This document shows positions 22,152 through 34,668 of a stretch of DNA of 64,000 nt, piece by piece (the stretch's first letter is position 1; each line of letters begins with the position of its first letter). The notes beneath the pieces were generated by a model. It was not told the origin of the DNA. It saw nothing but the letters and a program-made list of their open reading frames with translations, and searched no databases. The position numbers were made by a program, and so were the translations under genes. The stretch comes from Clarkia xantiana subsp. parviflora. Its lineage: Eukaryota > Streptophyta > Magnoliopsida > Myrtales > Onagraceae. The stretch covers positions 44,354,774 through 44,418,773 of the forward strand of contig JAPTYO010000001.1 of assembly GCA_036873135.1 (NCBI GenBank), in the 5' to 3' direction.

Positions 22152-23390
22152 TTAAAAAATTTGTTTCCCAATTTTAAAATTTCCAATGCCAATAACTTTG
22201 GAATGTAAACCATTTGGAAGTTGAACATTGCTGTTGCTAGGAATCATGTCAGTTAACCAGTCAGATCTACAAGTTATGTGATGAGTAGCTCCTGTGTCAA
22301 GGATCCATTGCATATTAGAAAAAGTGATACCTGATGAAGCAGCATTGGCGCGAGCTTCGGCAGCCTCAGATACTTGCTGTGACTTAACCATAGATCGAGC
22401 AAAGTGCTCAAGCTGTTCAGAAGTGACCATCATCGGCTGGTTTTTAGGCAGGTCCAGAGGAGTTGCGACAGAAGCACTACCACCCTCAGTACCTGTTGAG
22501 ACATAGCACTCAGAATTATTATCCAGCACGGAATTAGCTTGAGGAGGCCTATTTTGGTTAGGTCGGAACTTCCACCCAGGGGGATATCCCTTCCTTTTAA
22601 AGCAGTGGTCAAAGTCATGGCCTTTGGTTTTGCAATAGTCACAGAAGAGGTTAAGGTTCCTCTTTTGCCCACGGGGCTTGTTTGTAGAAGAATTCGGAGG
22701 TTTGGTCTCAGAAACATTATTGATCATTGGATTTCCAGAGAGGCTTCTTTGATGTTCTTCCTGAACTAAAACAGCATAAGCTTGAGAAACGGAAGGAAGT
22801 GACTCTCTCATAACCAAGTTAGTCCTAACGTTGGAATATGAATCATTGAGTCCGTTCAGGAATTGGAAAAGTTTTAGGTTGCTTGCATGCGCGATGTGTT
22901 TTTGAAATTCAGGACAGGCACAGCTAGGAAGATTGCAAATTGCATCAAACTCTTCCCACATAGTTCTTAGCCTAGCAAAATAGGTTGAGACAGAGTCGAC
23001 TCCTTGCTGAGCCAAAACAATATCACGATGCAGTTGAAAAATACGGGATCCATTCACTTTATGAAGCCTCTCTTTTAAATCATTCTAGACCGAAAAAGCA
23101 CTTTCAGTGTAAATGTTGACGGACATAAGCTCTCTGGAGACAGAGTTCATGATCCATGCAAGGACAAGAGCGTTACAGCGGTCTCATAGATCATGAAGAC
23201 TAGGCTCAAAATTTTTCTTCTTGCAGGAACCAGTTACAAATCCCAGTTTGTTAGAAATCAAACATATCCTCATTGCCTTGCTCCAAAAGGCATAGTCATC
23301 GGAGGAGGTAAGTTTTTCAGAGACCAAAGAAAGTCCAGCAGAATCCGAAGGATGTAAGAACAGAGGATGATTGTGATCAATCTTAGGCAT
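22152..23390 (-). pseudogene. Copia gag and protease
   Basis: The gag start MPKIDHNHPLFLHPSDSAG is at 23390 and the UBN2-type gag domain follows (FWSKAMRICLISNKLGFV, then TMWEEFDAICNLPSC). Stops occur near 23186 and 23083. A CCHC zinc knuckle, CDYCKTKGHDFDHC, lies near 22640. The aspartic protease motif WILDTGATHHITC lies near 22300, with a frame break close to 22150. Confidence 0.88.
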
Positions 23391-24000
23391 TGGCGTAGAG
23401 ACAAAAGATGCCGGTGATTACTCATATGTGTTCTGGTCGTCCACATGGCCTTTGCTTGATTCAGACGTCATTATAAAAGGATCACGAAATAAGTCGCAAT
23501 AAAATGACGGATCTACAAAGATCAAGTAAGGTCTGAGAAAATCAAACAAATAAAATTCTCAAGAGAAAACAACACGGATTCAGAAACACCTCTGACTTTT
23601 TTAACAAGTAATCATTGGATGACAGAAATGTTCATGCAAGAAGTATTAATAGCAGAAATAGAAGAATCACTAACAATCATAGGAGGGATTGTGTGATATT
23701 TCTGATGCGATTTAGGCACTTTAATAAAAGAACAGACTAAGTCTGACCTAATTTTAGCATCATAATTAATAATCGAATTCTTTTGCAAAAAAAACTGTAA
23801 AGGTTCAGCGAAGAATTAAGGAGATGAAACCAGATATTATGAAGCAAAAAAGAAGATCTGACAATCTAGTCAACAAATCTTGTAAAAGCAACAGGTATTA
23901 CGAAAAGCTAGAAAATCTTGTTGCTCATCGTGATTTAAAGCAAAAAGGAGAGAGAGCGACGAAGGGCGAATTAAGAAAAGTTCAAAGAAAATACAGATCT

Positions 24001-24487
24001 GATGAACAGATGCCGAATCTTGCACATGCAAGAGGTGAAACAAGTCCTCCTCGAGATTCAAGCACTGGAACAACAAAAGTATTTTGAAGAATAACTTCGT
24101 AAAACAATAGATCTGTGACAAAGAATCAGATAAAGAGAAATGCGAAGAATGCGAAGAAAATACATATCTGATGAACAGATGCCGAATCTTGCACATGCAA
24201 GAGGTGGAAACAAGTCCTCCTCGAGATTCAAGCACTGGAACAAAAGTATTTCAAGGAAAAGTTTCGAAATACAATATATCTGTGATAAAAAAAACGGATA
24301 AAGGAAGATACGAAGAATATGAAACGAAAAACAGCATATCTGATGAACAGATGTCGAATCTTGCACATGCAAGAGGTGGAAACAAGTCCTCCTCGAGATT
24401 CAAGCACCAGAACAACAGAGGTTTTCCAAAAAAACTTTCGTAATTCAATAGATCCGTAACGAGAAAAACAGATAACAAAGATCTTTC
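24001..24487 (-). repeat. Three ~170-bp direct repeats in the copia leader
   Basis: Units begin GATGAACAGATG at 24001, 24170 and 24342. Each has the conserved core CTTGCACATGCAAGAGGTG and CAAGTCCTCCTCGAGATTCA followed by a more variable A-rich half. They lie between the primer binding site and gag, so they are part of the untranslated leader. Confidence 0.8.
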
Positions 24488-24670
24488 AAAAAATCATGAA
24501 GCAGGTGAAAAACAAGGTAAACAAAAGGCTTCGCAAAACAAGCTTTTCGAAGAACAAACAGATTTAAGCAGGAGAAGAACTCAGTCCAGAATCAAACAGA
24601 AGAAAGCAAGAGAAGATACTGCAGCAGGAAAATCAATCGGATCGGAAACAGAGCGTCAATTTTTCGGTAT

Positions 24671-24682
24671 GCTTTGATACCA
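24671..24682 (-). other. Primer binding site of the copia element
   Basis: On the minus strand TGGTATCAAAGC begins seven bases after the LTR end. It resembles the initiator tRNA-Met complement (TGGTATCAGAGC) used by most plant copia elements. Confidence 0.85.
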
Positions 24683-24689
24683 TGTAAAT

Positions 24690-24986
24690 TGTTGAGAGAA
24701 CAACAGAATGAGAGATGGGGTGATTTCCGGGTTCATCAGCACACCTCCTTCAATTATGCACCTCCCCCTTATAAAGCAAACCCTAGCAAAATATTCGCAG
24801 AATTTGCCCAACTGATAAATGAAGGAGCAAATAAGTCCCAAAGTTCAATAACAAAGTTTAGTATGCAAAATGCCGGGACGGGCCGAGCCCAAGAGACATT
24901 AAATTGGCCCAAGATACTTGGGCTAAAATATCAGACCAAAATACAAGGCCGAACCAAAATGTAAATCAACATCTTGTGTTTCAACA
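24690..24986 (-). repeat. 5' LTR of the copia element
   Basis: 297 bp, TGTTGAG to TTTCAACA in plus orientation. The CCTTTATAAGG-type TATA region read on the minus strand (TTATAAGGGGG near 24770) is the likely promoter. Confidence 0.9.
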
Positions 24987-27583
24987 ATAATTATTGTCTC
25001 TCTTTTTGTTCAACAATCATATGGACAATTCGTGTTTTTTTTTTAACACAAATAAAATATACAGACGTTATTAAAAAAAAGAAGGTTTGACATAATATCC
25101 TGGGATAATCACGTTTCAGTTAGATAATTGCGTACAAATTTTTTTCCTATAGAATGTGCAACATGCTTGGCCAAAAGAAAATGTGCAACATGAAAACAAA
25201 AATACTTAAAACATATATTGATGACAACGAATTAGAGTTACGCATACATAAAATAATTGAATTAACACCAAATAAAATATTAGGTTAAGTGATGTGTAGG
25301 CGACGTGTCGAACTTTGCAATGCAGTCTGACGTTTATCGGCCAAATTCATTCGGGTCAAACAAACATTATCAATCGTGATATCGTAGTAAATATGTTAAA
25401 ATTATGCAAGAAACTTAAATAATAAAACAAAATGAGAAAAAAAAAACATTAAAAATAATGCCAAATGAGTTCAATTAAAACCAGAGAGAACATATGAAAT
25501 TAGAGTGTCATTAACATGAAAGCCACTAATTATGCACACTGCTGACAGTGTTTTGAATAACGTTGGGAAATATCACCGGTAATGAATTTGTCTGCCTTTC
25601 ATCGAAAAACAGTAATAATTTTTCTTTAACTTACACAATTATTAAACTTAAAATGACAGGCTGTGAAACGTAAGCGTTACACAATTTATACGAATTTGAG
25701 GTCATAAATAGTACGTAACAATCGCATATTAAATCAAATAAGTTATCAATCAAATGTTAAAATTTGATGCAATAACAACGTTGAAATATATTGATGGTAT
25801 AAAGTATAAACATTATTATAAACACCCTTATTTTTTTTGGTCCGCGTGTAACACGTATAAGTTGTGACACGTTACATATTAAATATGAGAAATTGTAAGA
25901 TATAGAAGTAGCGTTTCCAATAAATGTTTATGCATATTTTAGATAGTATTTATGATAGATTTTCTGAATACTTGTATTAAATTTTTAGAATATTTTGTAT
26001 TTATTATTAAAATAAATTAGTAGGATTTTATTTTCCTAATTTAACGTAAACCCTAGCAAATATGATAGTTATAAATACATCTAGGTAAAGTGTAAAGGTT
26101 GGAGAAAAATACAATAGAAGTGCCGAGTGAAATAAAATAATAAATAATTGTGTTTTATCTGTTCATTCATAAATTTCATCTGTGCTCCTCCACTCGCCGC
26201 CGTGTGCCGCCGTCCACCGCTTGGAGTCTACACAATCTCGTCTTCTCAACGTGAAGGAAAAGACCAAATCTAATATACACACCGCATTTAAATTTTGCGC
26301 AGCCTATATTCAATTAACAAAGTTGCAGAGGTTTTTTTTTTTTTTTAGTTGATATATATTATAATGTTGGCAAATGCTAATTGATTATATTATCGCTTTG
26401 TTCAATTGTTGATCAGGTGAGGTAATTTGCAGACATGTGTCGTTTCTATTGTCTCATTGTTTCAAGAAAATTATATTTCGTATTTTATTTTATGTTTATT
26501 ATTAAATTTGACCTTTCATAAATAACTGAATAAATAATACTGAAATAGTGAAATTATGATTATGTGTTTTAATTCATAATAATATACTGATTTTCGTTCC
26601 TTAGATAATATAAGTTTTTTTTTAGTTTAGTGGCACTCTTTATAAAATTACAAGTTTCATATGTCGTATTTTAACTTCGACAAGTTATGAGAAAACATAC
26701 ATGTACTCGTACACCCAACCATTTAAACATTATAATTATAAAAACATGCAATCAGAAAATAACTCTTTGTAACGACTCACAAGCCGATGATAGAGAACCC
26801 CAATTGAATTGAGCTTCTTCATTTAAAATGGTGACGGGCCGAAGTTATATAAATATGAATTAAATCAGTGACTGAACTGAATTAAATCATCGACGTAACT
26901 GATTAACAAGCAAATGATAAAGATAAAAATTAAGTTTCTATATAACAAAAAATATTTTTAGGGGATATTCTATGTGTCAATTCTTAAAATAAGTTTTACA
27001 TTGAGTCATTCCCTAAAGAATAAAGCGATGATCATAATATTTTTTTCATTATCGAGTCTCGAGTCCAAAAGCTTTAATTGTTTAGCCCTTATTTTCTGAC
27101 AATATACTTTAAATTTGTGACTATTACTTCAAATTTTAGGGGATTTCTTGTTTTGTTTATTTGTAGATATAGATTTAAACATATTTATGGAGAAGCACGA
27201 AAATACTAATTTGATAGATGTTGATTTAACTATGGATGATACGGCTAAAATTAGTGTGTCGCAGCAATCCAATTTTATTTCATACGAGGAGCCATATGAA
27301 TATATGATGACGATCGTTTTTCCTAAGTCCAACGTTTTTATTAAATGATTTTTCAAGAGTAGAGAATTTACTGTCTTTTCTCTAGAATACCACATAACTA
27401 TAGCTTCCTTAGTAATTAGCGAACACCTGAATCAAACGTGATAACTTCACAGTTATTATTGTTTGTCGCCTCATCAATTGTAACTCCACAGCTGCCATCG
27501 CTAGGATTTGAAGCCTATCTAGTCATACTTCATTTACCAACCGTCACCAATCTCCAGATATTTAGTTACTTCCAACATAATTT
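24987..27583. other. AT-rich intergenic DNA, possible LTR-like remnant
   Basis: No gene is evident. About 25860-26240 contains TTATAAATACATCT, a purine-rich leader and an end reminiscent of a copia LTR, but I could not find matching termini, so a solo LTR is only possible. A 66-codon ORF at 27148-27348 is AT-rich with no known domain. Confidence 0.4.
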
Positions 27584-27588
27584 ATTCG

Positions 27589-28211
27589 TGATGGGCCCCG
27601 GCGAAGGCCGTTAGGCCCCTTAACGATTGGCAAACGGCGACTAGGCCCGTTGGGCTAGGAGCTGGGCTGCTGGAAGGCTAAGGGCTCCGACAGAAGGAGG
27701 CCCCGACATTGAATAGCCCCGAGTAAGTATGGCCTCGATAGGGGAGAGCCCCGATGTTATCGGACCTGGACGTGGTCGGTCCCGATATGGGGGTTGACAT
27801 CACTCCCCGACACCGAATCCTCAATGATGCAACTTGGGAGTCTCCGATAATGGTCGAGGCTCACTAGTAAGAGCACAATCCCGGAAATCTCGCCATGATT
27901 ACAGTAGTGATATAATGGGCGAGATATGTGGGATGCGTGGCGAGATATACGGCGAAATATGTGGGATAATGGATCACAATCCAACCGCCTAATCAGGTAA
28001 CTGGGATAGCCTTCCCCCTATAAAAGGAAGGAAGTTATCCCAGATTAAGGTTACGTTTTTACACACATACACATATTGCTTGCTTGATCACCGTACTTAC
28101 GTTAAGCATCGGAGAGGGATTCTGGGCCACCGCCCTCTATTCCCCTTCTGCAGGATTGCGAGGAGCTAAGGAATCCGTCACCGTAACCGGAGTTCCTACC
28201 GTGATCCAACA
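27589..28211 (+). repeat. 5' LTR of Tat-A
   Basis: TGATGGGCCCC to GATCCAACA. CCCTATAAAAGG near 28017 is the TATA box. The shared block AAGCATCGGAGAGGG near 28104 and CTTCTGCAGG near 28145 are close to its 3' end. Confidence 0.95.
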
Positions 28212-28229
28212 TTGGCGCCGTCTGTGGGA
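28212..28229 (+). other. Primer binding site of Tat-A
   Basis: TTGGCGCCGTCTGTGGGA begins directly after the LTR and matches the PBS of the array element and Tat-B. Confidence 0.8.
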
Positions 28230-28276
28230 ACGCAACAAAAAGCCAAAGTAAGTTTGCTTCCCTTTGACTCCATACC

Positions 28277-29728
28277 ATGGCTGGCAACAGGCCGCAGCGA
28301 TCAGGCAAGCAGGTGCAGACCACCAGCAATCCCCCTGAGGATGATACACAGCATCAGGATCTGAGAGACGATGGTGACAGCACTCACCGAGATGACACCA
28401 CCAGGGAGGTTGTTCCCCCGCGAAGAGAAACCAGGTCGATGACCAGGAACGAGCTCCCTGGTGGATCCAGGAACGAGGCGCCTTCCCAGAGCCCAGAGCT
28501 GGCCAGGGTAGTGGCAGAGGCCATGCCCCTATTCATGGAGGCCATGGAGGCCCTCTTAGACCGAAGAGAGGCTGCCAGAAGGCAGGCCGTAGATCTACCG
28601 CCGCTCCCTCCGCGGCGAGATGCTCCCAGAAGGCAGGTGGACGACAATCTGCCGCCACCTCCCCCGTTGAGGGAACAGCCCATTCCCCCCAGGCATCCGA
28701 ATCCAGCACCGGCGGAGAATTTTGTGGTCGATGGACCAGGGCCAGTACAGCAAAGGACTATTCCCCTGAATGGTCCCCTCACTGCTGATCAGGTGGTGAA
28801 GATTGTGGGTATTTGCATGGGAGATCAGAAGCCCATGATGTCGGAGTTGAGGAGTCGGGAGACCCATCCCTTCGTTCCCAGGCTGATCAATACCCTGGCC
28901 CCTCCAGGCTTGGGTATCCCGAAGATAGAGGAGTACGACGGGGACGCGGACCCGGTCCGCCACGTACAGAAGCACCTGACAGCGTGCATGGGCAGGACCC
29001 CAGATGAGGATGTTATCTGCGCGTTGTTCCCGAGTACCTTGGGAGAGAAGGCTTTAACATGGTTCTACAGTCTGCCCACCGGATGCATAACCTGTTGGGA
29101 GGATATGCATCAGCGATTCATCGCCCAGTACCAAGGGCGTCGACGGCTGCTGAAGAGTGTTCGGACCCTGCATGAGGTGGTCCAGAGGCCCGACGAATCG
29201 CTGGCCCAATACTACCAGCGTTACACGGCTGGCATGACCGAGCTGGATGAGGAGATATCAGAGGGCGAGGCCGTCCGTACCTTCTTGAAAAACCTCAAAC
29301 CCCCCTACGGCTCCGACTTACTGCACAGCGTCGCGGCCAAAAACGTCTGGAGCATGGAGGCGCTTCAGGCGAGGGTGAAACAGCAAATCGACGTCCAAGA
29401 GTCGAAGATCGCTGCCGGAGAGTTGGCTCCTCCCAAGGGGCGCGGAGGAAAGCAGTTGTTCAAACCATTGGACAACCAAAACAAGAAGGATAGCTCCGAG
29501 AGTAGTCGGAGTCGTGGACGCTCCGATCGAAGGGAGGATAGGCGTCCGACAAAGAAGGACAGTCAGAGGGAGGAGTTTACCCCCCCTCAACAGGCCTTTG
29601 AGAGAGGTCTTGGCGGTAATGGAGAGGCAAGGCCTCGCTCGGTTCCCCAAAAAGAAGGAAGGCGAAAAGTTGGGCTCCCGCACCGACCGTTACTGCCGAT
29701 TCCACCGGGCCACGGGTCACGACACTGA
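28277..29728 (+). pseudogene. Tat-A gag
   Basis: The ATG at 28277 opens a long frame (MAGNRPQRSGKQ). The N-terminal 200 residues are proline-, arginine- and acid-rich. The gag domain spans about residues 210-330 (TWFYSLPTGCITCWEDMHQR, RRLLKSVRTLHEVVQRPDES, LAQYYQRY). At the C run 29580-29586 the gag frame departs from pol. Tat-B has one C fewer in the equivalent place and is in one frame with pol, so the C-terminal 45-50 residues of this frame are probably out of phase. The natural product is expected to be a gag-pol polyprotein whose zinc-binding segment (CRFHRATGHDTDQC near 29695) is in the next frame. Confidence 0.85.
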
Positions 29729-31418
29729 CCAGTGTCGGGAGCTGAAGAAGGAAGTAGAGAAGCTTATCCAGAGGGGTAAGCTGAAGGAGTTCGTGGGGGA
29801 TTCGCGCTGCAAGCCCCATTCCCGATCTCGGTCGAGATCCAAATCTCGATCGAGATCCCCAAGGAAGAGAAGGTCCGAAGCAGAGCCTTCGGAAGGCCCA
29901 TCAGGGTCCCGACAGAAGAGGGTCATTAATGTGATCCATGGAGGGTTTGCTGCGGGAGGAGACACATCGTCTTCTCGGGAGCGTTACGCCAACCAGGTGC
30001 CCGTAGCAGTGGTTTTGGGGAAAAGGTCCCGGACATGGACCCCGAAGGAGGAAATGGAGATTACCTTCTCGGCGAAGGATCTGGAGGGAGTAGAGACCCC
30101 CCACGAGGATGCCCTAGTCGTGACACTGGATGTAGGTGGATTCGAAATGAAGAGGATCCTCATTGATGGAGGAAGCTCCTCCGACATCCTCTTCTCCGAC
30201 GCCCTGGAGCAGATGGGGAAGAAGAAGAAAGACCTACGGGAGGTTAACTTCCCAATGGTAGGATTTTGCGGCACAACCTCTTATCCGTTGGGAGTTATTA
30301 CGCTACCTGTGTGGTTAGGCAGCGGGTGGAAAATGGAGAAGAGAGATGTGGAGTTCGTGGTGGTCGAATCCACAGGGACGTACAATGCGATTATCGGGAG
30401 AACCACCATCAACCCGCTGATGGCAGTAGCCTCGACTATCCATCAAAAAATGAAGTTCCCGACTGAGAATGGGGTCGGTGAAGTAAAAGGTGATCAGGTG
30501 GCGTCGAGACGGTGTTATGTCAACGCCACAAGGAGATCAAGGAAGGAGGCTATGTCGGTTCTCCAGACAGACACTGACCCTCGAGAGGAGTTTGGGCGCC
30601 CCGCCCCCATGGAGGACCTAAAAGAAGTCGAGATAGATGGGCCCGAGAAGAGGGTAAAGATCGGATCCGCCCTAACCGAGGAGAGGGCTCAGGAGTTAAT
30701 CGCGCTCTTGAAAGAATTCAAGGAGTTGTTTGCCTGGTCCCCGAGCGATATGCCAGGAATCAGCCGTGACGTGATCGAACACGAACTGAATATCGACCCT
30801 ACGATCAAGCCGATCGCGCAGAAGAGACGTCCGATGGGGACAGACAAGAGGATCGCAATCCAGCAGGAGGTTGGCAGGTTGCTCGACGATGGGTTCATTC
30901 GGGAGATCCGATTCCAGACTTGGGTAGCCAACCCAGTGCTGGTGAGGAAAAGCAACGGGAAGTGGCGGATGTGTGTCGACTTCTGCGACCTGAATAAGGC
31001 TTGCCCGAAGGACTGTTATCCGCTCCCGCGGATCGATCAATTGGTGGATGCTACATCGGGGCATGAGCTGCTAAGCTTTATGGATGCTTATTCTGGCTAT
31101 AACCAGATAAAGATGGCGAAAAAGGATGCTCCACATAACGCCTTCTACGCAGACAGCGAAGTCTTCCAGTACGATGTCATGCCTTTCGGCCTGGTGAACG
31201 CAGGGGCGACCTATCAGAGGATGGTGAACAAACTGTTCGGGGATATGATTGGGAGTACCATGGAAGCCTATGTAGACGACATGCTGGTGAAGTCCCGACG
31301 AGCATCAGACCACGTTGGTAACTTGGCAATGGCCTTCGAGAGGATGAAGCTCCACCAAGTCCGCCTGAATCCAGCCAAATGTGCTTTCGGGAAGTTCTTA
31401 GGCTTCATGGTGAGCTAG
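29585..31418 (+). pseudogene. Tat-A gag C-terminus, protease and reverse transcriptase
   Basis: This frame carries CRFHRATGHDTDQC (about 29695), an RS-rich basic stretch (about 29815-29880), the protease motif ILIDGGSSSDILF (about 30160) and RT: KRRPMGTDKR, VLVRKSNGKWRMCVDF, DAYSGYNQIKMAKKDAP, MPFGLVNAGATYQRMVN and the catalytic YVDDML (about 31270). Compared with Tat-B, four residues are missing after KCAFG (near 31390), and a TAG replaces a glutamine codon at 31416-31418 and ends the frame inside RT. Confidence 0.9.
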
Positions 31419-31430
31419 AGGGGGATCGAG

Positions 31431-33913
31431 GTGAATCCCGAAAAACTAAGGGCGATAGAGGAGATGCAGTCCCCGACAAACCATAGGGAGGTGCAAGTGC
31501 TGAACGGTCGACTGGCTTCGATGAATCGCTTCTTATCCAAGGCAAGCGACCGGGCGATGCCATTTTTCAATGTGCTAAGGGCCAACCGACAGTTCGAGTG
31601 GACCGCCGAATGTGAGGAGGCGTTCCAAGCGCTCAAACAACATCTCCGCACCCTCCCACCACTAGCAAAGCCAGCTCCAGGCGAGCCGCTCTATCTTTAC
31701 TTGGCTGTTTCTTCGTTTGCAATAAGCTCTGTTTTAGTTAAAGCTGTCGAGGGCAATCAAATCCCCGTCTATTATGTAAGCAAGGCGTTTGCCAAGAGTG
31801 AAATGAATTACCCTCCGATTGAGAAGTACCTCTTTGCGTTGATTATTACTGCTAGAAAGTTACGGCCTTACTTCCATGCGCATGAAATTACGGTGTTGAC
31901 TGATCAGCCATTGAAACACTTCTTGAACCGGCCTGATGCGTCGGGGAGACTAGTAAAGTGGGCCGTGGAACTTAGCGAGTTTCGGATTCATTTCGCTCCG
32001 AGAACAGCTATCAAAGGGCAGGCATTGGCCGACTTTATAGTTGAATCTACTGTTCCCGATCCTGAAGCAACGGAAACAGTAGAGGGGGCAACCGGGAATA
32101 CTGAAGAGGTCCTGACGGCGGAGCAGTCGGAACAGCCAAATAAGGAGAACACCTGGGAGTTGTACACGGATGGCTCCTCAAGCTCGGATGGATCGGGTGC
32201 GGGGTTCGTATTGATTCCGCCAGGGGGGCGGAGCCACTTCGATATGCATTGGCCCTAACATTTAGAGCCACCAATAACGAGGCGGAATATGAGGCTCTTA
32301 TAACGGGGCTGAAAATCGCAAAGGGCACTGGAATTGAACATTTGAAGGTGAAGTGTGATGCTAGCCTGATTGTAAATCAGGTTCGGGGGCAGTATGGAGC
32401 AAAGAACCCGATCATGAAGAAGTATCTTCAGGAGGCTAGGACCTTGAAGGAGAGCTTCAAAAGCTTTGATATCGAGGCAATTCCGAGGGAAGAGAATGTG
32501 GAGGCTGATACCTTGAGCAAATTTGCCTTGGGGGCACCTTTGGAAGAGAGTCGGAAGGTACACTTCTTGGAGAAGGTGATTCTATCGACCACCGATCCGT
32601 CGGAGGTGTGCGCTATCGGAGCAGGGTCAGAGGAGGAATCCACTTGGATGACCCCGATAATTGTGTACTTGACTACGGGGGCACTTCCTGAAGATAAAGT
32701 GGCAGCGGAGCGACTGCGACGAATGTCAATTAATTACGCGATGGTGGATAAACAGTTGTACAAGAAGGGTCTGCTTTCGACGCCTTTCTTGAAATGCGTG
32801 GCCGAACCCGATACGACTCGGATTCTGAGAGAATTGCATGAAGGAGTCGCAGTCTGTCACGAAGGCGCTCGATCTATCCTGAGGAAGGCGTTGAACTTGG
32901 GATATTATTGGCCTACGATGAATAAGGAAGCAACGGCGCTTGTTCGATCCTGTGACGCGTGTCAGAGATATGCTTCGAATATCACAGCCCCCGCTGCCGA
33001 TTTGATGCCCATTGGGAGTGCTTGGCCCTTCGCACAGTGGGGCATTGACCTGGTGGGACCCCTTCCGAAAGCAAAGAGCCAGTGCACACATTTGCTTGTC
33101 GCGATTGACTACTTCTCGAAGTGGATCGAGGCTAAGCCGTTAGCCAAGACAACAGCGGGACACATTATCAAGTTCCTTCAGACCCGAATTTTGTCGAGAT
33201 ATGGGGTGCCGAAGGTGATCATCAGCGACAATGGTCCTCCATTTAATGGGGCCCAGTTGGAGAGGTTCCTAGATGAGTTTGGTATCGAGCATCGGACAGC
33301 ATCCGTCCATCACGCTCAGACCAATGGGCAGGTGGAGGCTGCCAACAAAATCGTGATGGAGGGCTTGAAGAAGAGGGTTTATGCTTTGGACGGAAAATGG
33401 CTGGATGAACTGGAGAACGTGTTGTGGGCGGTCCGAACGACACCCAAGCGGTCAACAGGTGAAACCCCGTTTGCACTTGTTTATGGGACGGAGGCGGTCG
33501 CTCCCGTGGAAATCGCTGTGGCGTCCCATCGAACCAGAAGCTATGAGCCCTCGACAAGTCCAGAAAGAGCCAGGATAGGACCTTTGACGAATGACGAAAC
33601 AAGGCGCCTGGAGTTATCCTTGCTAGAGGAAAAACGGCTGGAGGCCGACATAGTGCAAGCTCGGATGCGTTTGGCGACGGCCAGGTACTATAATCGGAAG
33701 GTCAAGTCGCGACAGTTCTACGCGGGAGAACTGGTCCTGCGTCGGAATGAGTTCGCCCTACAAGACCGGATCAACAAGATGTCCCCGAAATGGGAAGAGC
33801 CTTACAAGATCGTAGGCATGCCGGCCCCGAATGCTTACAAGTTAGAAGACCTCGATGGCAATGTATTAAGAAACACCTTTAGTGGTGAACATCTGAAGAA
33901 ATGTCATGTTTGA
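31431..33913 (+). pseudogene. Tat-A RNase H, archaeal-type RNase H and integrase
   Basis: The RT connection and first RNase H run from 31431 to about 32040 (EEAFQALKQHL, LYLYLAVSSFAISS, VYYVSKAFAKSEMNY). The second, archaeal-type RNase H starts at WELYTDGSSSSDGSGAGF (about 32155). The frame shifts at the G run 32223-32228 and continues from about 32249 with NNEAEYEALITGLKIA and KVKCDASLIVNQV. Integrase has an HHCC zinc finger (HEGVAVCHEGARS to CDACQRYA, about 32840-32975) and DDE core motifs WGIDLVGPLPKAKS, VIISDNGPPFNGAQL and HHAQTNGQVEAANKIV. It ends with KWEEPYKIV and EHLKKCHV at 33913. No chromodomain. Confidence 0.9.
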
Positions 33914-34040
33914 CAATTAAGTCGTCCGTAGAGGCGCAAAGATGTAATTAAGTCGCCCTGAGTGGTGCATGCTATGTTAAAGACATCGATCAATAAAGAG
34001 GTTACTTCTGATCAAAGTATTCCTAAGTTGTTCTCGATAC

Positions 34041-34545
34041 ATTAAAAAGCGTCATAGGACGTCCGAAAATCCTTAAGTTTTTAAGGTTCGATTAAAAAGC
34101 GTCATAGGACGTCCGAAAATCCTTAAGTTTTTAAGGTTCGATTAAAAAGCGTCATAGGACGTCCGAAAAATCCTTAAGTTTTTAAGGTTCGATTAAAAAA
34201 CGTCATAGGACGTCCGAAAATCCTTAAGTTTTTAAGGTTCGATTAAAAAGCGTCATAGGACGTCCGAAAATCCTTAAGTTTTTAAGGTTCGATTAAAAAG
34301 CGTCATAGGACGTCCGAAAAATCCTTAAGTTTTTAAGGTTCGATTAAAAAGCGTCATAGGACGTCCGAAAAATCCTTAAGTTTTTAAGGTTCGATTAAAA
34401 AGCGTCATAGGACGTCCGAAAAATCCTTAAGTTTTTAAGGTTCGATTAAAAAACGTCATAGGACGTCCGAAAAATCCTTAAGTTTTTAAGGATCGACTAA
34501 AAAGCGTCTTAGGACGACGGAAAGCCTTAAGGCTCTTAGGGTCCG
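34041..34545 (+). repeat. Ten ~50-bp tandem repeats between pol and the antisense gene
   Basis: Units of 50-51 bases start ATTAAAAAGCGTCATAGGAC and contain GGACGTCC (a palindrome) and CCTTAAGTTTTTAAGG (a hairpin). Starts are near 34041, 34091, 34141, 34192, 34242, 34292, 34343, 34394, 34445 and 34496; the last is diverged. They fill the interval where pol and the antisense gene converge. Confidence 0.92.
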
Positions 34546-34668
34546 ACAAAAGCGTTATGACGAACATAATGTAATCGGAAATGATATTAATAAAAGGCTC
34601 GAAGGCCTAAGAAGTTCCATACGAGAGAGATAACGATAAAGGACTACAAGGACTTAAGTTATAAAATA

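Larger units (their letters stand above)
18748..24986 (-). mobile_element. Ty1/copia retrotransposon, decayed, 6.2 kb
   Basis: Two 297-bp LTRs enclose gag, protease, integrase, reverse transcriptase and RNase H in copia order on the minus strand. The LTRs differ at about eleven positions by eye, so this insertion is older than the Tat elements. No exact 5-bp target duplication is seen: TAAAA is at the left end and ATAAT at the right. Coding frames carry several stops and shifts. Confidence 0.92.

Noticed and set aside
27148..27348. 66-codon ORF near 27.2 kb
   Set aside because: AT-rich composition, no domain, no promoter or splice support.
27757..27984. 75-codon ORF in the Tat-A LTR, repeated at 38238-38465
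   Set aside because: It is identical in both LTRs only because the LTRs are identical, and there is no start context or domain.
29580..29586. Programmed gag-pol frameshift at the C7 run
   Set aside because: Tat-B has gag and pol in one frame with a shorter run, so an extra base in Tat-A is simpler.
31416..31418. Regulated stop-codon readthrough in Tat-A
   Set aside because: The TAG is inside reverse transcriptase at a glutamine position of Tat-B. Readthrough sites lie at domain borders, so it is a mutation.
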